This document shows positions 52,249 through 61,597 of a DNA stretch of 64,000 bases, piece after piece (the first letter of the stretch is position 1; the number at the start of each line of letters is the position of its first letter). The notes under the pieces are model-generated. The model made no database searches. It saw only the letters and a program-made list of their open reading frames with translations, and was not told the DNA's origin. A program made the position numbers and the translations under genes. The stretch is from Pseudomonas defluvii (GTDB taxonomy: Bacteria > Pseudomonadota > Gammaproteobacteria > Pseudomonadales > Pseudomonadaceae): positions 1 to 64,000 of the forward strand of contig NZ_MBPN01000003.1 in NCBI RefSeq assembly GCF_001695625.1. Reading direction: 5' to 3'.

Positions 52249-53265
52249 TCAGGCGTGTGGGTCGAACTGGCTGAGCCACTCCAGCAATGGCTGGCGGTAG
52301 CGGGTCATGCCCTTGTAGTCGGCGATGGGGGCGGGCAAGTCGCGTAGCACGCGATGCAGGCGCTTGGCCCAGGCGGGGTTGGTGACGAGTTCGTTGAGGC
52401 TGATCAGGTAGGTACGAATACTGAACATCAGCCCGTTGCTGCGCGGCAGGCGCGCCATGAATTGCAGCTCGACCCGCAGGTGCACCAAGGCCCCGGCGTT
52501 TTCTGCGGTGACGGTGCTGCGGTCGTGGCCCCATTCGTGGAAGGTTTCCGGCGAAGTGTCCATGCGCGGATTGATCGTCAGCGTCCAGTTCAAGCGGCGT
52601 ACCGGCTTGTCCACTTGAATGTTCAGCAGGTATTTCAAGGCACGGTCAAACACGCCCAGTTCATGCGCCATGGGCACTGGGGTGTGCCATTGCTTGAAAC
52701 TCATGCCGGCGTCGAAGGCCAGTGACCAGTCCGCCGGGCTTGTGACCATGCCCGCATCCATGAACAGGTCGTTGTCGCGCTGGTCGAGCAGGGCGATATC
52801 CCCCTGAACCTGGCGGGTAATGAACTCCAGTGGTTCGCAGGGCAGTGTGTCGGGATCACCAAAGGTAAAGTGCTGATCGATACCCAGAACGTGGTTCTGC
52901 CAATGCCATTGGTCACCGGTACGGGTGAGGCTGAATAGCGTCGGGTAGTCGTTGCTCAGGTGTTCCATGAACATCTGCAGCGCGTCCCAGGTAGCCGTCT
53001 GCATATGTGGCATGACCAGATAGCGGCGCGGGTCTTGCTGCACTACCCGCGCCCGCTCGGCCATCTCGGAGCGGTAGTGCTCGTCAATGTCGAACCAGTG
53101 CTCGAACACCGAGCCCGGCTCGCGGGGCGTGGCCGGTTCGATGTTGACCGAGTACATGTACTGGTCTTCCGGGAATGGGAACGGAAAACGTGCGATCGCT
53201 TGGGCACTGTTGCTAAAGGTGAAGTCGTCGCGGTACGTCTCGATGGGTTTGAGGGTCGGTGTCAT
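52249..53265 (-). CDS. DUF3445 heme-dependent oxidative N-demethylase
   Basis: A 338-residue protein starting at ATG 53265 with GGAG eight bases upstream. It belongs to the DUF3445 family, whose characterised members are heme-containing N-demethylases of dimethylamine with the Dmm proteins. Conserved-looking blocks are FPFPEDQYMYSVNIEP, NLR-like SLAFDAGMSFKQWHTPVP, VRRLNWTLTINPRMDTSPET and RVELQFMARLPRSNGLMFSIRTYL. It oxidises secondary amines with O2, fed by the reductase gene next to it. Subunit letter naming varies, so no symbol is given. Confidence 0.8.
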   Translation of the reverse strand: MTPTLKPIETYRDDFTFSNSAQAIARFPFPFPEDQYMYSVNIEPATPREPGSVFEHWFDIDEHYRSEMAERARVVQQDPRRYLVMPHMQTATWDALQMFMEHLSNDYPTLFSLTRTGDQWHWQNHVLGIDQHFTFGDPDTLPCEPLEFITRQVQGDIALLDQRDNDLFMDAGMVTSPADWSLAFDAGMSFKQWHTPVPMAHELGVFDRALKYLLNIQVDKPVRRLNWTLTINPRMDTSPETFHEWGHDRSTVTAENAGALVHLRVELQFMARLPRSNGLMFSIRTYLISLNELVTNPAWAKRLHRVLRDLPAPIADYKGMTRYRQPLLEWLSQFDPHA

Positions 53266-53285
53266 GGCCAGGCTCCAGGCAAAAG

Positions 53286-54224
53286 TCAGAGGTCGAGCAC
53301 CAGCGAGCTGCCACAGCCGCGGGACACACACGGCATCAGGCGGTCAGCGCGCTCGGTAGCGGCAAGGAAGTGGTCGCGGTGGGTTACATCGCCCTTCACG
53401 TAGCGGGTCACGCATTGCCCGCAAACCCCGCCACGGCAGAGGTTGGGAATTTCGACCGCATTGGCCTCGAGGGCTTCGAGCAGGCTTTCGTCAGCGCCGA
53501 CCTCGATACGCCGTCCACTCTGTGCCAATTCAACGCTGAACGGTACGCCGGGTTCGGCGCTGCTGAAGGCTTCCCAGTGAATACGTCCGTCCGGCCAGCC
53601 CAAGGCACTGGCCTGTTCCCGGACGCTGGCCAGCAGTCGCTGCGGCCCGCAGATGTACAGGTGGCTGCCCAGTGGTTGGTTGCTCAGGATCGGTGCCAGG
53701 TTCAGTGGCCGCTCAAGGCTGTCGTAGGCATGCAGCCTGTCGCCCAGGCGCGTGGCCAGCGGCTGCACATAGGCATCGGTGAGGCCGCTGCGATAGGCGT
53801 AGTGCAGCTCAAATGAGGCGCCTTCGCATAACAGGTGCTCGCTGTAGGCCAGAAACGGTGTGATGCCGATACCCCCGGCGATCAGGATGTGATGACGACC
53901 CAGGGTATGAATGGGGAACAGGTTGGCGGGGCGAGAGACGTTCAGCACTTCGCCCACCTTCAGGGTTTCGTGCAGGTACCTTGAACCGCCGCGTGAGTGT
54001 TCCTGCAAGCGCACGGCAATGCGATAGGCCGTGCGGCCTGCAGGTGCGTTCAGCAGTGAGTAGGCATTGCGCAGGGTGCGTTGTGCCAGCGGAACATGTA
54101 CCTGGATATGGCTGCCTGCCGAGTAAGGGGGCAGGGCGGTGTCGACGGCTTCAAAGGTGATCTCGCGAATCACCGGGGTGATGTTGATGGCAGCCTGCAC
54201 GCGTACCTGGATAACGTCATTCAT
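53286..54224 (-). CDS. Ferredoxin-reductase (PDR/VanB type) electron-transfer subunit
   Basis: A 312-residue protein. It has an N-terminal FMN/FAD domain (AYSLLNAP), an NAD-binding part (LIAGGIGITPFLAYSEHLL) and a C-terminal plant-type 2Fe-2S domain (PNLCRGGVCGQCVTRYV, final Cys in LMPCVSRG). It passes electrons from NAD(P)H to the heme demethylase. The ATG at 54224 overlaps the preceding stop (ATGA), so it is co-translated with the DmmA-like gene. Confidence 0.87.
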   Translation of the reverse strand: MNDVIQVRVQAAINITPVIREITFEAVDTALPPYSAGSHIQVHVPLAQRTLRNAYSLLNAPAGRTAYRIAVRLQEHSRGGSRYLHETLKVGEVLNVSRPANLFPIHTLGRHHILIAGGIGITPFLAYSEHLLCEGASFELHYAYRSGLTDAYVQPLATRLGDRLHAYDSLERPLNLAPILSNQPLGSHLYICGPQRLLASVREQASALGWPDGRIHWEAFSSAEPGVPFSVELAQSGRRIEVGADESLLEALEANAVEIPNLCRGGVCGQCVTRYVKGDVTHRDHFLAATERADRLMPCVSRGCGSSLVLDL

Positions 54225-54769
54225 GCTGGCAACTCCGAGTAGGGTGCGTCTGCATTCAGGCAAACGCCCAGGTAGGCACCCAAGCGTCGTGAGAAATGCC
54301 CACGCACCTCCAAGGCAACAGCGCAGGCCGGGCATTTCACCGCGTCGGCCAGCGGGTGGCTGTGCACGCTGGAGCAGTGCACACAGTAAACAGGGCGTTG
54401 CACGGTTTCGGTTGGGGCGCAGAGGCTGATTTCGTCGTTCGAAAAACCGTGCGTGATGGCCTGTGCATGGATCGCCCAGATGAAGGCTTCGCTGCCGAGC
54501 ACATGCAGTTGCACACCCACATGCAGGCGTGCAAAGCGCTGCTCCAGGACCTGCTGCAGGCTCTGCAGCGAAGGGCTGTCCGCGGCTCCCAGAACCAGGC
54601 AGTCGACCTGTCGGGTTTGCGCCAGGCGGCTGACCAGTGCCTGTGTGCGCGGCAAGTCACTGCCGTCGCTGATCAAAAGGTGGCACTGGGCATCGGGATT
54701 GATTGCCATGGGCGGGTAGTAAGGGACGCTTTTGAATGGGGCATGGGGGCTTGCCGTTGAGTTGGCCAT
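54221..54769 (-). CDS. dmmA: DmmA-family dimethylamine monooxygenase subunit
   Basis: A 182-residue protein with HLLISDGSDLPRTQALVSRL, LHVLGSEAFIWAIHAQAITHGF and a C-terminal metal-site-like CVHCSSVHSHPLADAVKCPAC, then VALEVRGHFSRRLGAYLGVC, resembling the DmmA family. It is the first gene of the operon, downstream of a control region shared with the sensor kinase on the other strand. An internal Met (MAINPDAQ) could be an alternative start. The symbol rests on family resemblance and gene context. Confidence 0.75.
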   Translation of the reverse strand: MANSTASPHAPFKSVPYYPPMAINPDAQCHLLISDGSDLPRTQALVSRLAQTRQVDCLVLGAADSPSLQSLQQVLEQRFARLHVGVQLHVLGSEAFIWAIHAQAITHGFSNDEISLCAPTETVQRPVYCVHCSSVHSHPLADAVKCPACAVALEVRGHFSRRLGAYLGVCLNADAPYSELPA

Positions 54770-55025
54770 GTGCGCTCTCTGCTGGGTGGATCACCCTGGC
54801 AAGCCTGAAGGACTGGCCAGGCGGGATAGGCTCATCAGTGGCAGGGTCAAGTCGTAAGGTCGCGTGCAACGCTTTGATGCAATCGAGGCCTTCAGGCCTT
54901 CTGTTGGTGCGCGCTGTTTCGCCTCGGGCAGCGCCTGCGCCTTGCACGGATGGCTCAGGGCGCTCTTTCCTGTTGGTAGATATAGTTTCCTACAGGGAAT
55001 TACCTGGCAATTCGCTCATTGGGAG

Positions 55026-55054
55026 TACCTCTTAAGGGGTAATGCAAAGGGGTA
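55026..55054. promoter_or_regulatory. NarL-type 7-2-7 operator between dmmA and the kinase gene
   Basis: TACCTCT-TA-AGGGGTA (55026-55041) is an exact fit to the NarL/NarP 7-2-7 consensus TACYYMT-N2-AKRRGTA. A third heptamer AGGGGTA follows at 55048-55054. This 347-bp divergent region (54770-55116) separates the dmm operon from the two-component genes. The encoded NarL-type regulator at 56109 is the obvious candidate binder. Confidence 0.7.
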
Positions 55055-55116
55055 CGGAACTTGCTCATTGATTCATCCTGCAATGACACCGCTGTCGGCA
55101 TGCAGGAGGAGGGTCT

Positions 55117-56112
55117 TTGACGGATTGTCCAATGAGCGAGTACGCGGCTATCGACCAGAAGGCGTTGACGTTACTGCAAACCGAATTGCTGTTTGCCCTG
55201 CTGGGTGAAGAGGACGTCAATCTGCTGCTCGAGGGCTTTGTTGCCCAAGCCTCCAGCCTGCTTGTGGGTGCGAGCCTGCACCTGGACCTGCACATGCCGG
55301 CCGCGCCCGAAGACGAACGTGCGGTCAATGTTCACGTGCCCGGCCAAGAGGGGCATGGACGGTTGACGATGAGTGTCGTGGAGGTCGCTCCCGAGGGCGC
55401 GCGGACGCTGCTGCTGGAGCTTGCCCGCTTTATTGAGCGCGTGTTGCTGCATGCATTCAAAGGCTCCCTGCTATCACCCGGCCAACGTGCAGTACCGCAG
55501 TCGATGATTGCCCGGGAATTGCACGATGGGGTCGCCCAGGAGCTGGCCTATCTGTCACTGCAGACCGCTCGGCTGCAGCGTCGTATACAGCAGCCAGACA
55601 AGGCCTTGGCCATCGTCGAGGTGCTCAAGGGCGGGCTGTCGAGGTTACAGCGGCAAGTCCGCGAACTGATCAGTGAAGCGCGGCTGACCATGAACGGCAA
55701 AACCCTGCGTGAGTCTCTCGGCGAATCCGTCGAGGAGCTCTCACGGCGCAGCAACATGGTGTTTCATCTGGACAACCGATTGCCCGATGGTCTGTTGTCG
55801 GGCGACGTCGAACTGCAGCTGCTGCAAATTGTTCGCGAGGCACTGGTCAACGCGCTGCGCCATGCGCGGGCGCGCAATGTCTGGATCAGCCTTGTCCGTG
55901 ACAATGCCGCCGGGGTGTTGATGCATGTCGAGGACGACGGCATCGGGCTGCAACCGGCTTCACATGAGGTTGGGCATTTTGGCATGTCCATCATGCAGGA
56001 ACGGGCGGCGCTGATCGGCGCCGGGTTTGAGGTCGGGGCACGCCAGGGTGGAGGCACTCGCCTGGCGCTGGTGCTCCCAGCTGAGGCATTTTCCTTGAGG
56101 AGTCACCCATGA
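55117..56112 (+). CDS. Soluble NarX-type sensor histidine kinase
   Basis: A 331-residue cytoplasmic kinase with no membrane helix. An N-terminal about 120-residue domain of unknown sensory type precedes the HisKA_3 dimerisation domain with the phospho-His in RELHDGVAQELAYLS. The ATPase domain follows with N-box EALVNALRHARARN and G-boxes DDGIGL and GGGTRL. The start is TTG 55117, placed seven bases after GGAGG; the next ATG (55132) is too far from it. The ligand is presumably a methylated amine or redox state, unproven. Its stop overlaps the regulator start. Confidence 0.82.
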   Translation: MTDCPMSEYAAIDQKALTLLQTELLFALLGEEDVNLLLEGFVAQASSLLVGASLHLDLHMPAAPEDERAVNVHVPGQEGHGRLTMSVVEVAPEGARTLLLELARFIERVLLHAFKGSLLSPGQRAVPQSMIARELHDGVAQELAYLSLQTARLQRRIQQPDKALAIVEVLKGGLSRLQRQVRELISEARLTMNGKTLRESLGESVEELSRRSNMVFHLDNRLPDGLLSGDVELQLLQIVREALVNALRHARARNVWISLVRDNAAGVLMHVEDDGIGLQPASHEVGHFGMSIMQERAALIGAGFEVGARQGGGTRLALVLPAEAFSLRSHP

Positions 56113-56795
56113 ATCACACATCGATCGTCTTGATTGATGACCATCCCTTGTTCCGCCGTGGCCTTTCGGAAATGTTCGCCGACAGCGGCGACCATGAAGT
56201 GGTCGGGCAGGCGGCAGAAGGGCTGCTGGGGATCGACCTGGTGCTGGGGCTCAAGCCCGATTGCGTCTTGCTCGACCTGCACATGCCTGGCATGACGGGG
56301 CTGCAGGTGCTTGAGGAGTTGAATCGGCTCAAGTGTGAATGTCAGGTGATCGTGCTGACGGCCTCGCTTGACCGGGTGGAACTGGTCACCGCGTTGCGCC
56401 TCGGGGCTCAGGGCTTCTTGCTTAAAGACACCGATCCTGAGGTGTTGCTCGACTATGTCCGCTGTTGTGGCCGAGGCTCGGCGGTGCTCAACGAGAGCCT
56501 GGTGGCCTTGCTCGCGGATGCTTCCGGCACAGCCGTCAGCGATGCCGCAAGCGCGGCCCATGGCCAGTTCGCGGGCCTCACCGAGCGGGAGAAGCAAACC
56601 CTCAACCTGCTTGCCCATGGGTTGAGCAACAAACTCATTGCCCGTGACCTGCGGATCAGCGAGGGGACGGTGAAGGTGTACGTGAAGAACCTGATGCGCA
56701 AATTGCAGATGCGCTCACGCCTTGAATTGGCGGCCTGGGTTCACCAGAACTGTGCTACCCCGTTTGTCGGAGGGAGGACCAATGCCGTTCACTGA
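56109..56795 (+). CDS. NarL-type response regulator
   Basis: A 228-residue regulator. The receiver domain has acid pair IDDHPLF, phospho-Asp in CVLLDLHMPG, Thr/Ser in VLTAS and Lys in FLLKD. The LuxR-type helix-turn-helix is LTEREKQTLNLLAHGLSNKLIARDLRISEGTVKVYVKNL. It is co-translated with the kinase (ATGA). Likely targets are the 7-2-7 sites at 55026 and 61476, inside the amine gene control regions. Confidence 0.88.
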   Translation: MNHTSIVLIDDHPLFRRGLSEMFADSGDHEVVGQAAEGLLGIDLVLGLKPDCVLLDLHMPGMTGLQVLEELNRLKCECQVIVLTASLDRVELVTALRLGAQGFLLKDTDPEVLLDYVRCCGRGSAVLNESLVALLADASGTAVSDAASAAHGQFAGLTEREKQTLNLLAHGLSNKLIARDLRISEGTVKVYVKNLMRKLQMRSRLELAAWVHQNCATPFVGGRTNAVH

Positions 56796-57522
56796 GTTCG
56801 CGAGCGTGGCCAACCTGCTGGATGACTTTCCTGTCGCACTGGTGGTGCTCGATGGCGAGGCACGGATCATCGGGCACAACGCCCACTGGTCACAGCGTAT
56901 GACGCCGACGGTCGGCAGCCTGCTCAGCGATGCGGTTCACCATGAAGACCAAGCGCTGTGGCAGGCCTTCATCGCCCGTTGGCAAACGCCAGAACCCGTA
57001 GCGCAATCCCTTGAGCTGCGGCTGATCGATCAGGGCAACGGGGTGCTCTGGTGTGAGGTGTATTGCCGGTTCAAGGCCGGCTGTGCCCTGTTGTCGTTTC
57101 AAGACCGCACCTCTCGGCGTCAGCAGGAAATTCAATTGCTGGCCAGCCATCGCAGTGCCAGCGACCTGTTGCACAACTTGCCGTTCATGATTTATCGCGG
57201 CCGGATCAATCGTGAGTGGAGCATGGAATTCGTCAGTCGAGGGTGTGAGCAACTGACCGGTTTCAGCGCGCAAGCTATCGAGGACCGGGACGCCGGCGGC
57301 TATGGTCGGCTGATCTTGTCGGAGTACGCTGATTACATCTGGTATGGCGTACAAACCGCATTGCTCCGGCGCGAACCGTATTCGCTGACGTATCAGATCC
57401 GTTGCGCCGATGGCACGGTCAAGTGGGTGCAGGAAGAGGGCACGGGCATTTTCACCGATGGCGGCGAGGTGCTGGGTATCGAAGGCGCGATCTTTGAGGT
57501 GCGGCCAGTCGCCGCTGGCTAG
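56782..57522 (+). CDS. Two-PAS-domain protein without output domain
   Basis: A 246-residue protein starting at ATG 56782 with AGGGAGGA upstream, overlapping the response-regulator end by 14 bp. PAS 1 (about 10-110) contains LVVLDGEARIIGHNAHWSQR. PAS 2 (about 130-240) contains FMIYRGRINREWSMEFVSRG and YQIRCADGTVKWVQEEG, a PAS_3-type fold. No kinase, cyclase or DNA-binding domain is present. Coupling to the kinase-regulator pair suggests it supplies a signal to them. Confidence 0.75.
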   Translation: MPFTEFASVANLLDDFPVALVVLDGEARIIGHNAHWSQRMTPTVGSLLSDAVHHEDQALWQAFIARWQTPEPVAQSLELRLIDQGNGVLWCEVYCRFKAGCALLSFQDRTSRRQQEIQLLASHRSASDLLHNLPFMIYRGRINREWSMEFVSRGCEQLTGFSAQAIEDRDAGGYGRLILSEYADYIWYGVQTALLRREPYSLTYQIRCADGTVKWVQEEGTGIFTDGGEVLGIEGAIFEVRPVAAG

Positions 57523-57532
57523 CCAGCGGCGA
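57509..57532. terminator. Perfect 24-bp palindrome at the convergent gene end
   Basis: TCGCCGCTGGCT is followed at once by its exact complement, so the 12-bp arms meet without a loop. It spans the stop codon of the PAS gene and lies 44 bp from the end of the convergent Tdm gene. No T-run follows. It may act as a bidirectional transcription stop in RNA or as a protein site in DNA. Confidence 0.45.
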
Positions 57533-57575
57533 TGGACCTTGTGGCGTCGGTAGGTGTTCCGGTGAGCGTGCCGGG

Positions 57576-59918
57576 TCAGGCGCGCACGCGGCTCTTGTCC
57601 GGGTCATAGAAGATAGGCGCACAGACCGTAGCGTCGATGCGTTTTTGCAAACCATCGACTTTACCCACCTGCAGCGCTTGGCCAGGCTCCGCGTAGGCCA
57701 CATCGACCCGACACAGGGCAATGTTGCTGGCCAGCAATGGCGAGCGACAGGCGCTGGTGATAACACCGACCTGCGCGCGCCCGTGGTACACGCCATCACC
57801 GTGATGAGCCACTTCATTGCCTTGCAGTGTCAGCCCGACCAGTTTGTGCGTGGGATGCGCACTGCGCCGCAGCAAGGCCTCACGGCCAATAAAGTCATCA
57901 GTCTTGCTCTTGAGTGGCACACTGAAACCGATACCGGCCTCGAACGGATCGGTTTGGTCGGTGAACTCGTAGCCCGCAAAAATCAGCCCAGCCTCGATGC
58001 GCAGCATGTCCAGGGCCTCCAGCCCCAGGGGCACGATCCCCAGGGGTTGGCCCAGGGCCCAGATACGGTCCCAGATTTGTTCCGCATCCTGCGGTGCGCA
58101 CCATACTTCGTAGCCCAGTTCGCCGGTGTAGCCGGTACGGGAAACCATGACCGGGCAGCCGTCGAAACCGTCCAGGCGTCCGACCAGAAAGCGGAACCAA
58201 CCCAAAGCGTCCAGCCCGGGTTGAGTGGCGGGTGTCCAGATCATCTGTTTAAGCAGCTCACGGCTCAGCGGGCCTTGCACCGACAGGTTGTGGATCTTCT
58301 CGCTGGCGGACTTGACCCAGACTTTCATGCCGAGCTTTTGCGCCTGTTCACGTAGCCATACCCCGGCGTACTCTTCGCCGCAGATCCAGCGGAAGTTGTC
58401 CGGGCCAAGGCGCAACAATGTGCCGTCGTCGAGCATGCCGCCATGTTCATGGCACATGGCCGAGTAGACCACTTGGCCGACGGCCAGGCGCCTGATGTCG
58501 CGGGTCAGACAGTACTGCAGCAACGCCTCGGCGTCGGGGCCCAGGATCTCGAATTTGCGCAGTGCGGTCAGGTCCATGACGGCAACGCGCTCACGGCAGC
58601 CGTAGTACTCGTCGATTGCCCCAAAACCATCGAAGCGCAGCGGCAGCCAACAGTTGCGGTAATTGGTAAAGCTGCCGGTCAAGGCGCTGGTGCGGGAGTG
58701 GAATGCTGTCTCTTGGGTCAGCACCGGGTCGGCATCCGCCGTTTTTCGATTGGCCATGGCGATAGAGAATCGTTCCTTGTCGGCGTAGACACGAATATGG
58801 ATATCGGTCGGGTTCCAGCCGTTGGCCGGGTCGATGTCATCGGGGCAGGAGGAACTGGCACAGATCAGGTCGTTCATGGCCCGCATCAGGACGTAGTCAC
58901 CCGGCCGCGACCAGGGCTCATCCATGACCATCTGTTGATGGGCGTCGATGGCCGTATTGAAAAAGAAGTTGATCGCCGGCCAGCCGCTGCGAGCCTGTAC
59001 ACCATGAGCCTGCAGGGCACGGCTGAGGTTGTCGCTGCAGTTGTCATGGGCAAAATAGCCATGGCTTTCGTAGTAGCGTGCGGTGCAGGCCAGGGCAAAG
59101 GCGTCGTGACGGCCAACCGTATCGCGTACAACCTCGAGCATGGGCCGCATCTGCCGATCGAAGAACTTGGCGAACAACCCAGGGGCTGGATAGGCATTGC
59201 CGTTCAGGGTGCGGGTAACGGTCTGGTCGAGGTCGAACTCCAGGCCCTTGTCCAAGTCTCGACGGTTCAGGGCAACGAAGTCCGAGGACTGGCGCCCGGC
59301 GACATCGATGACCTGGATGTACTGCCCCTTGCTCACGGCATAGCTGCGGGCGCTACCGGCAGGCAAGGTGAATTCGTCCACCAGGTCGGCCAGCGGTTCT
59401 GGCAGCGTGGGCACATGAACCAACGAGGGATTGGCACGATGCACCCGTATCCGCAGTTCACTGGGTGTTTGCTGGGAGTCCACTGACGTTGCGTGAGCCG
59501 GCGCGGCAATAATCAGCAGCAGTGGCTCGCCAAGGGTGAACTGGCGACTGTAGCCTGCCGCCGAGTCGAGGCTCCACAGCATCCCTGCGCCAGGCAGGCG
59601 CTGGGTGTCGAAGCCACGTTTGGTGAGTGCCTGCAGTATGCGCTGCACCTGTCGGCTATTGCCTGCCAGCGCCTGTTGGATAAAGCCGAAACCGCTGCCA
59701 GCGATCAGCCCCAGGCTCGCCAACGCTGGGTTGATCCTGGTGCTGAAGGCCATGACCTCGCAAGGCTGGAGGCCCTCGACATCAGTTATCTGCAGGGTAT
59801 CGCCCGGGCCCAGCTCGACCAGTGTCAGGCCGCCGCCGTTGACCCGGTAGTGCTCGGTCGCCGCTGTCTGTGTGAGCAGCCCGGGTTCCCATGGTCGTGA
59901 AATACGCGGTGCTTGCAT
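57576..59918 (-). CDS. tdm: Trimethylamine-N-oxide demethylase (Tdm-like), DUF1989-GcvT fusion
   Basis: A 780-residue protein starting at ATG 59918 (MQAPRISRPWEPG) after AGGAGAA. The N-terminal half includes a DUF1989 domain at about 195-410, with Cys-rich blocks ACTARYYESHGYFAHDNCSD and NDLICASSSCPDD suited to metal binding. The C-terminal half from about 430 is a GcvT-type folate domain (YYGCRERVAVMDLTALRKFE, MVSRTGYTGELGYEVWC). This is the architecture of Tdm, which splits TMAO to dimethylamine and formaldehyde captured on THF. It follows tmm by 34 bp. Confidence 0.85.
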   Translation of the reverse strand: MQAPRISRPWEPGLLTQTAATEHYRVNGGGLTLVELGPGDTLQITDVEGLQPCEVMAFSTRINPALASLGLIAGSGFGFIQQALAGNSRQVQRILQALTKRGFDTQRLPGAGMLWSLDSAAGYSRQFTLGEPLLLIIAAPAHATSVDSQQTPSELRIRVHRANPSLVHVPTLPEPLADLVDEFTLPAGSARSYAVSKGQYIQVIDVAGRQSSDFVALNRRDLDKGLEFDLDQTVTRTLNGNAYPAPGLFAKFFDRQMRPMLEVVRDTVGRHDAFALACTARYYESHGYFAHDNCSDNLSRALQAHGVQARSGWPAINFFFNTAIDAHQQMVMDEPWSRPGDYVLMRAMNDLICASSSCPDDIDPANGWNPTDIHIRVYADKERFSIAMANRKTADADPVLTQETAFHSRTSALTGSFTNYRNCWLPLRFDGFGAIDEYYGCRERVAVMDLTALRKFEILGPDAEALLQYCLTRDIRRLAVGQVVYSAMCHEHGGMLDDGTLLRLGPDNFRWICGEEYAGVWLREQAQKLGMKVWVKSASEKIHNLSVQGPLSRELLKQMIWTPATQPGLDALGWFRFLVGRLDGFDGCPVMVSRTGYTGELGYEVWCAPQDAEQIWDRIWALGQPLGIVPLGLEALDMLRIEAGLIFAGYEFTDQTDPFEAGIGFSVPLKSKTDDFIGREALLRRSAHPTHKLVGLTLQGNEVAHHGDGVYHGRAQVGVITSACRSPLLASNIALCRVDVAYAEPGQALQVGKVDGLQKRIDATVCAPIFYDPDKSRVRA

Positions 59919-59952
59919 GCCGCTTCTCCTGTGTCCTGAGTACCTGGGCGGC

Positions 59953-61320
59953 TTAGCTGGCGGATTTGACGGTAACGTGTGGCTCGCTGAGGTAGGCCTC
60001 CATTGAGTCATCCAGCGCCTCGAGCCAGGGGGTATGGTGGGGCGGTGACTGGGTGCCGGTCATCAGCGAGCGATAGGACTTATCACGGTAGCCCATGATG
60101 TTGGTCGCTTTGTCGTGCTTCCATTGCAGGAAGGTTTCGTTCACTGCCGGGATATCGAAGCTTGGGTAGTCCGTTGCGTCCACCAGTTGCTGGATGTACG
60201 CCCCCTGGTACTCGAACATTTGCTGGTTGGTTTGCAGCTCGGCTTCGCGTGCCTGCCATTGCAGGCAGTCGGCGTTGCGGGTGGCTGCGTCAGGCAAGGC
60301 GATACGCTGCAGGATCACATCGCGCGCATACCAGGCTTGAGCATCAAACATGTTGAAGGAGTACCACTGGTCCTGCATCCCGAGGTAGATCAGCTTCGGG
60401 TTGGGTTCCCAGAAGATCCCCTTGTAGAGATTGCGCGGCCAAAGGCGGTTGTCGGTTTTCAGACTCAGCGATTCAGGCAGGAACGGGAAGTGGTGCTTGT
60501 ACCCGGTGCACAGAATCACCGCGTCGATCGGCTTGCTGGTGCCGTCGATAAAGTAGGCCCGGTCGTTCTCCAGGCGTTGTAGCAGGGGCTTTTCTTCCCA
60601 GTTCGATGGCCAGTTGTAGCCCATGGGCGAGGTACGATAGCAACTGGTGATACTGCGGGCGCCATACTTGTAGCACTGCGAGCCAATGTCCTCGGCAGAG
60701 TAGCTGCTACCGACAATCAAGAGGTTCTTGTCTTTGAATTCCAGTGCTTCGCGGAAGTCATGGGCATGCAGAATACGCCCGGCAAACTGTTCAAAACCTG
60801 GGAAGTAGGGGACTATTGGCGTCGAGAAGTGCCCACAGGCATTGATCACGTAATCAAATTCTTCCAGGGTCTCGGTATCGTTCTGGTAGTCATGGGCCAG
60901 AACGGAGAAGCGCTGAGTGTGCTCATCGAAGCTGACCTGACGTACCACCGTGTTGAAGCGGATGTAATCGCGTACGCCGGCTTTCTCGACGCGGCCCTTG
61001 ATGTAGTCCCAGAGGACTTCACGGGGAGGGTAAGAGGCGATCGGTCGGCCAAAATGCTCTTCAAAGGTGTAGTCGGCAAACTCCAGGCACTCTTTCGGCC
61101 CGTTCGACCAGAGGTAGCGGTACATACTGCCGTGGACCGGCTCGCCGTTTTCATCCAGGCCGGTGCGCCAGGTGTAGTTCCACATGCCGCCCCAGTCTTG
61201 TTGCTTTTCGAAGCAGACCAGTTCGGGAATGGCAGCGCCTTTGTCCCGAGCCGATTGAAACGCCCGAAGTTGTGCCATGCCGCAGGGGCCTGCACCAATA
61301 ATTGCAACGCGTGAGTTCAT
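59953..61320 (-). CDS. tmm: Trimethylamine monooxygenase (Tmm-like flavin monooxygenase)
   Basis: A 455-residue class B flavin monooxygenase. It has the FAD motif [17 protein letters not shown], the FMO fingerprint [12 protein letters not shown], the NADPH motif [12 protein letters not shown], and [12 protein letters not shown] plus [12 protein letters not shown]. Length and context with Tdm and Dmm proteins point to Tmm, oxidising trimethylamine to its N-oxide with NADPH and O2. It is the first gene of the tmm-tdm transcript, preceded by three AGAGGTA heptamers. Confidence 0.88.
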   Translation of the reverse strand: MNSRVAIIGAGPCGMAQLRAFQSARDKGAAIPELVCFEKQQDWGGMWNYTWRTGLDENGEPVHGSMYRYLWSNGPKECLEFADYTFEEHFGRPIASYPPREVLWDYIKGRVEKAGVRDYIRFNTVVRQVSFDEHTQRFSVLAHDYQNDTETLEEFDYVINACGHFSTPIVPYFPGFEQFAGRILHAHDFREALEFKDKNLLIVGSSYSAEDIGSQCYKYGARSITSCYRTSPMGYNWPSNWEEKPLLQRLENDRAYFIDGTSKPIDAVILCTGYKHHFPFLPESLSLKTDNRLWPRNLYKGIFWEPNPKLIYLGMQDQWYSFNMFDAQAWYARDVILQRIALPDAATRNADCLQWQAREAELQTNQQMFEYQGAYIQQLVDATDYPSFDIPAVNETFLQWKHDKATNIMGYRDKSYRSLMTGTQSPPHHTPWLEALDDSMEAYLSEPHVTVKSAS

Positions 61321-61430
61321 GGGTGTGCCTCTTAGTCCGAATTGACATCAGCGTGTTCCGCATCAGTGATGCGATAATTCCTGTCCGGAAAAATACTTGC
61401 CCAAAAGGAATCTCTGCTCAATCCGGAAAA

Positions 61431-61491
61431 AGAGGTATGCCTAAAGAGGTAGCTTGATAGAAACCACTGGCGATATACCCACAAAGAGGTA
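61431..61491. promoter_or_regulatory. NarL-type heptamers upstream of tmm
   Basis: AGAGGTA (fits AKRRGTA) occurs at 61431, 61445 and 61485. The last pairs with TACCCAC at 61476 across AA, giving a 7-2-7 arrangement (TACCCAC-AA-AGAGGTA) with one mismatch. The region (61321-61597) is divergent between tmm and a chemoreceptor gene, so both may be controlled. Confidence 0.6.
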
Positions 61492-61597
61492 TCTGTGTGG
61501 CGCGAAGCCCCTTGTTATAGTCCGACAGGCGTTTGCTCCCACGCACTCGCCAGAACAACGCGAGCGAGCGTAGTGTTCACTGTCAGGAGAAGTCGCC

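Noticed and set aside
58443-59486. A 347-residue plus-strand frame
   Set aside because: Antisense to the Tdm gene and without a family resemblance.
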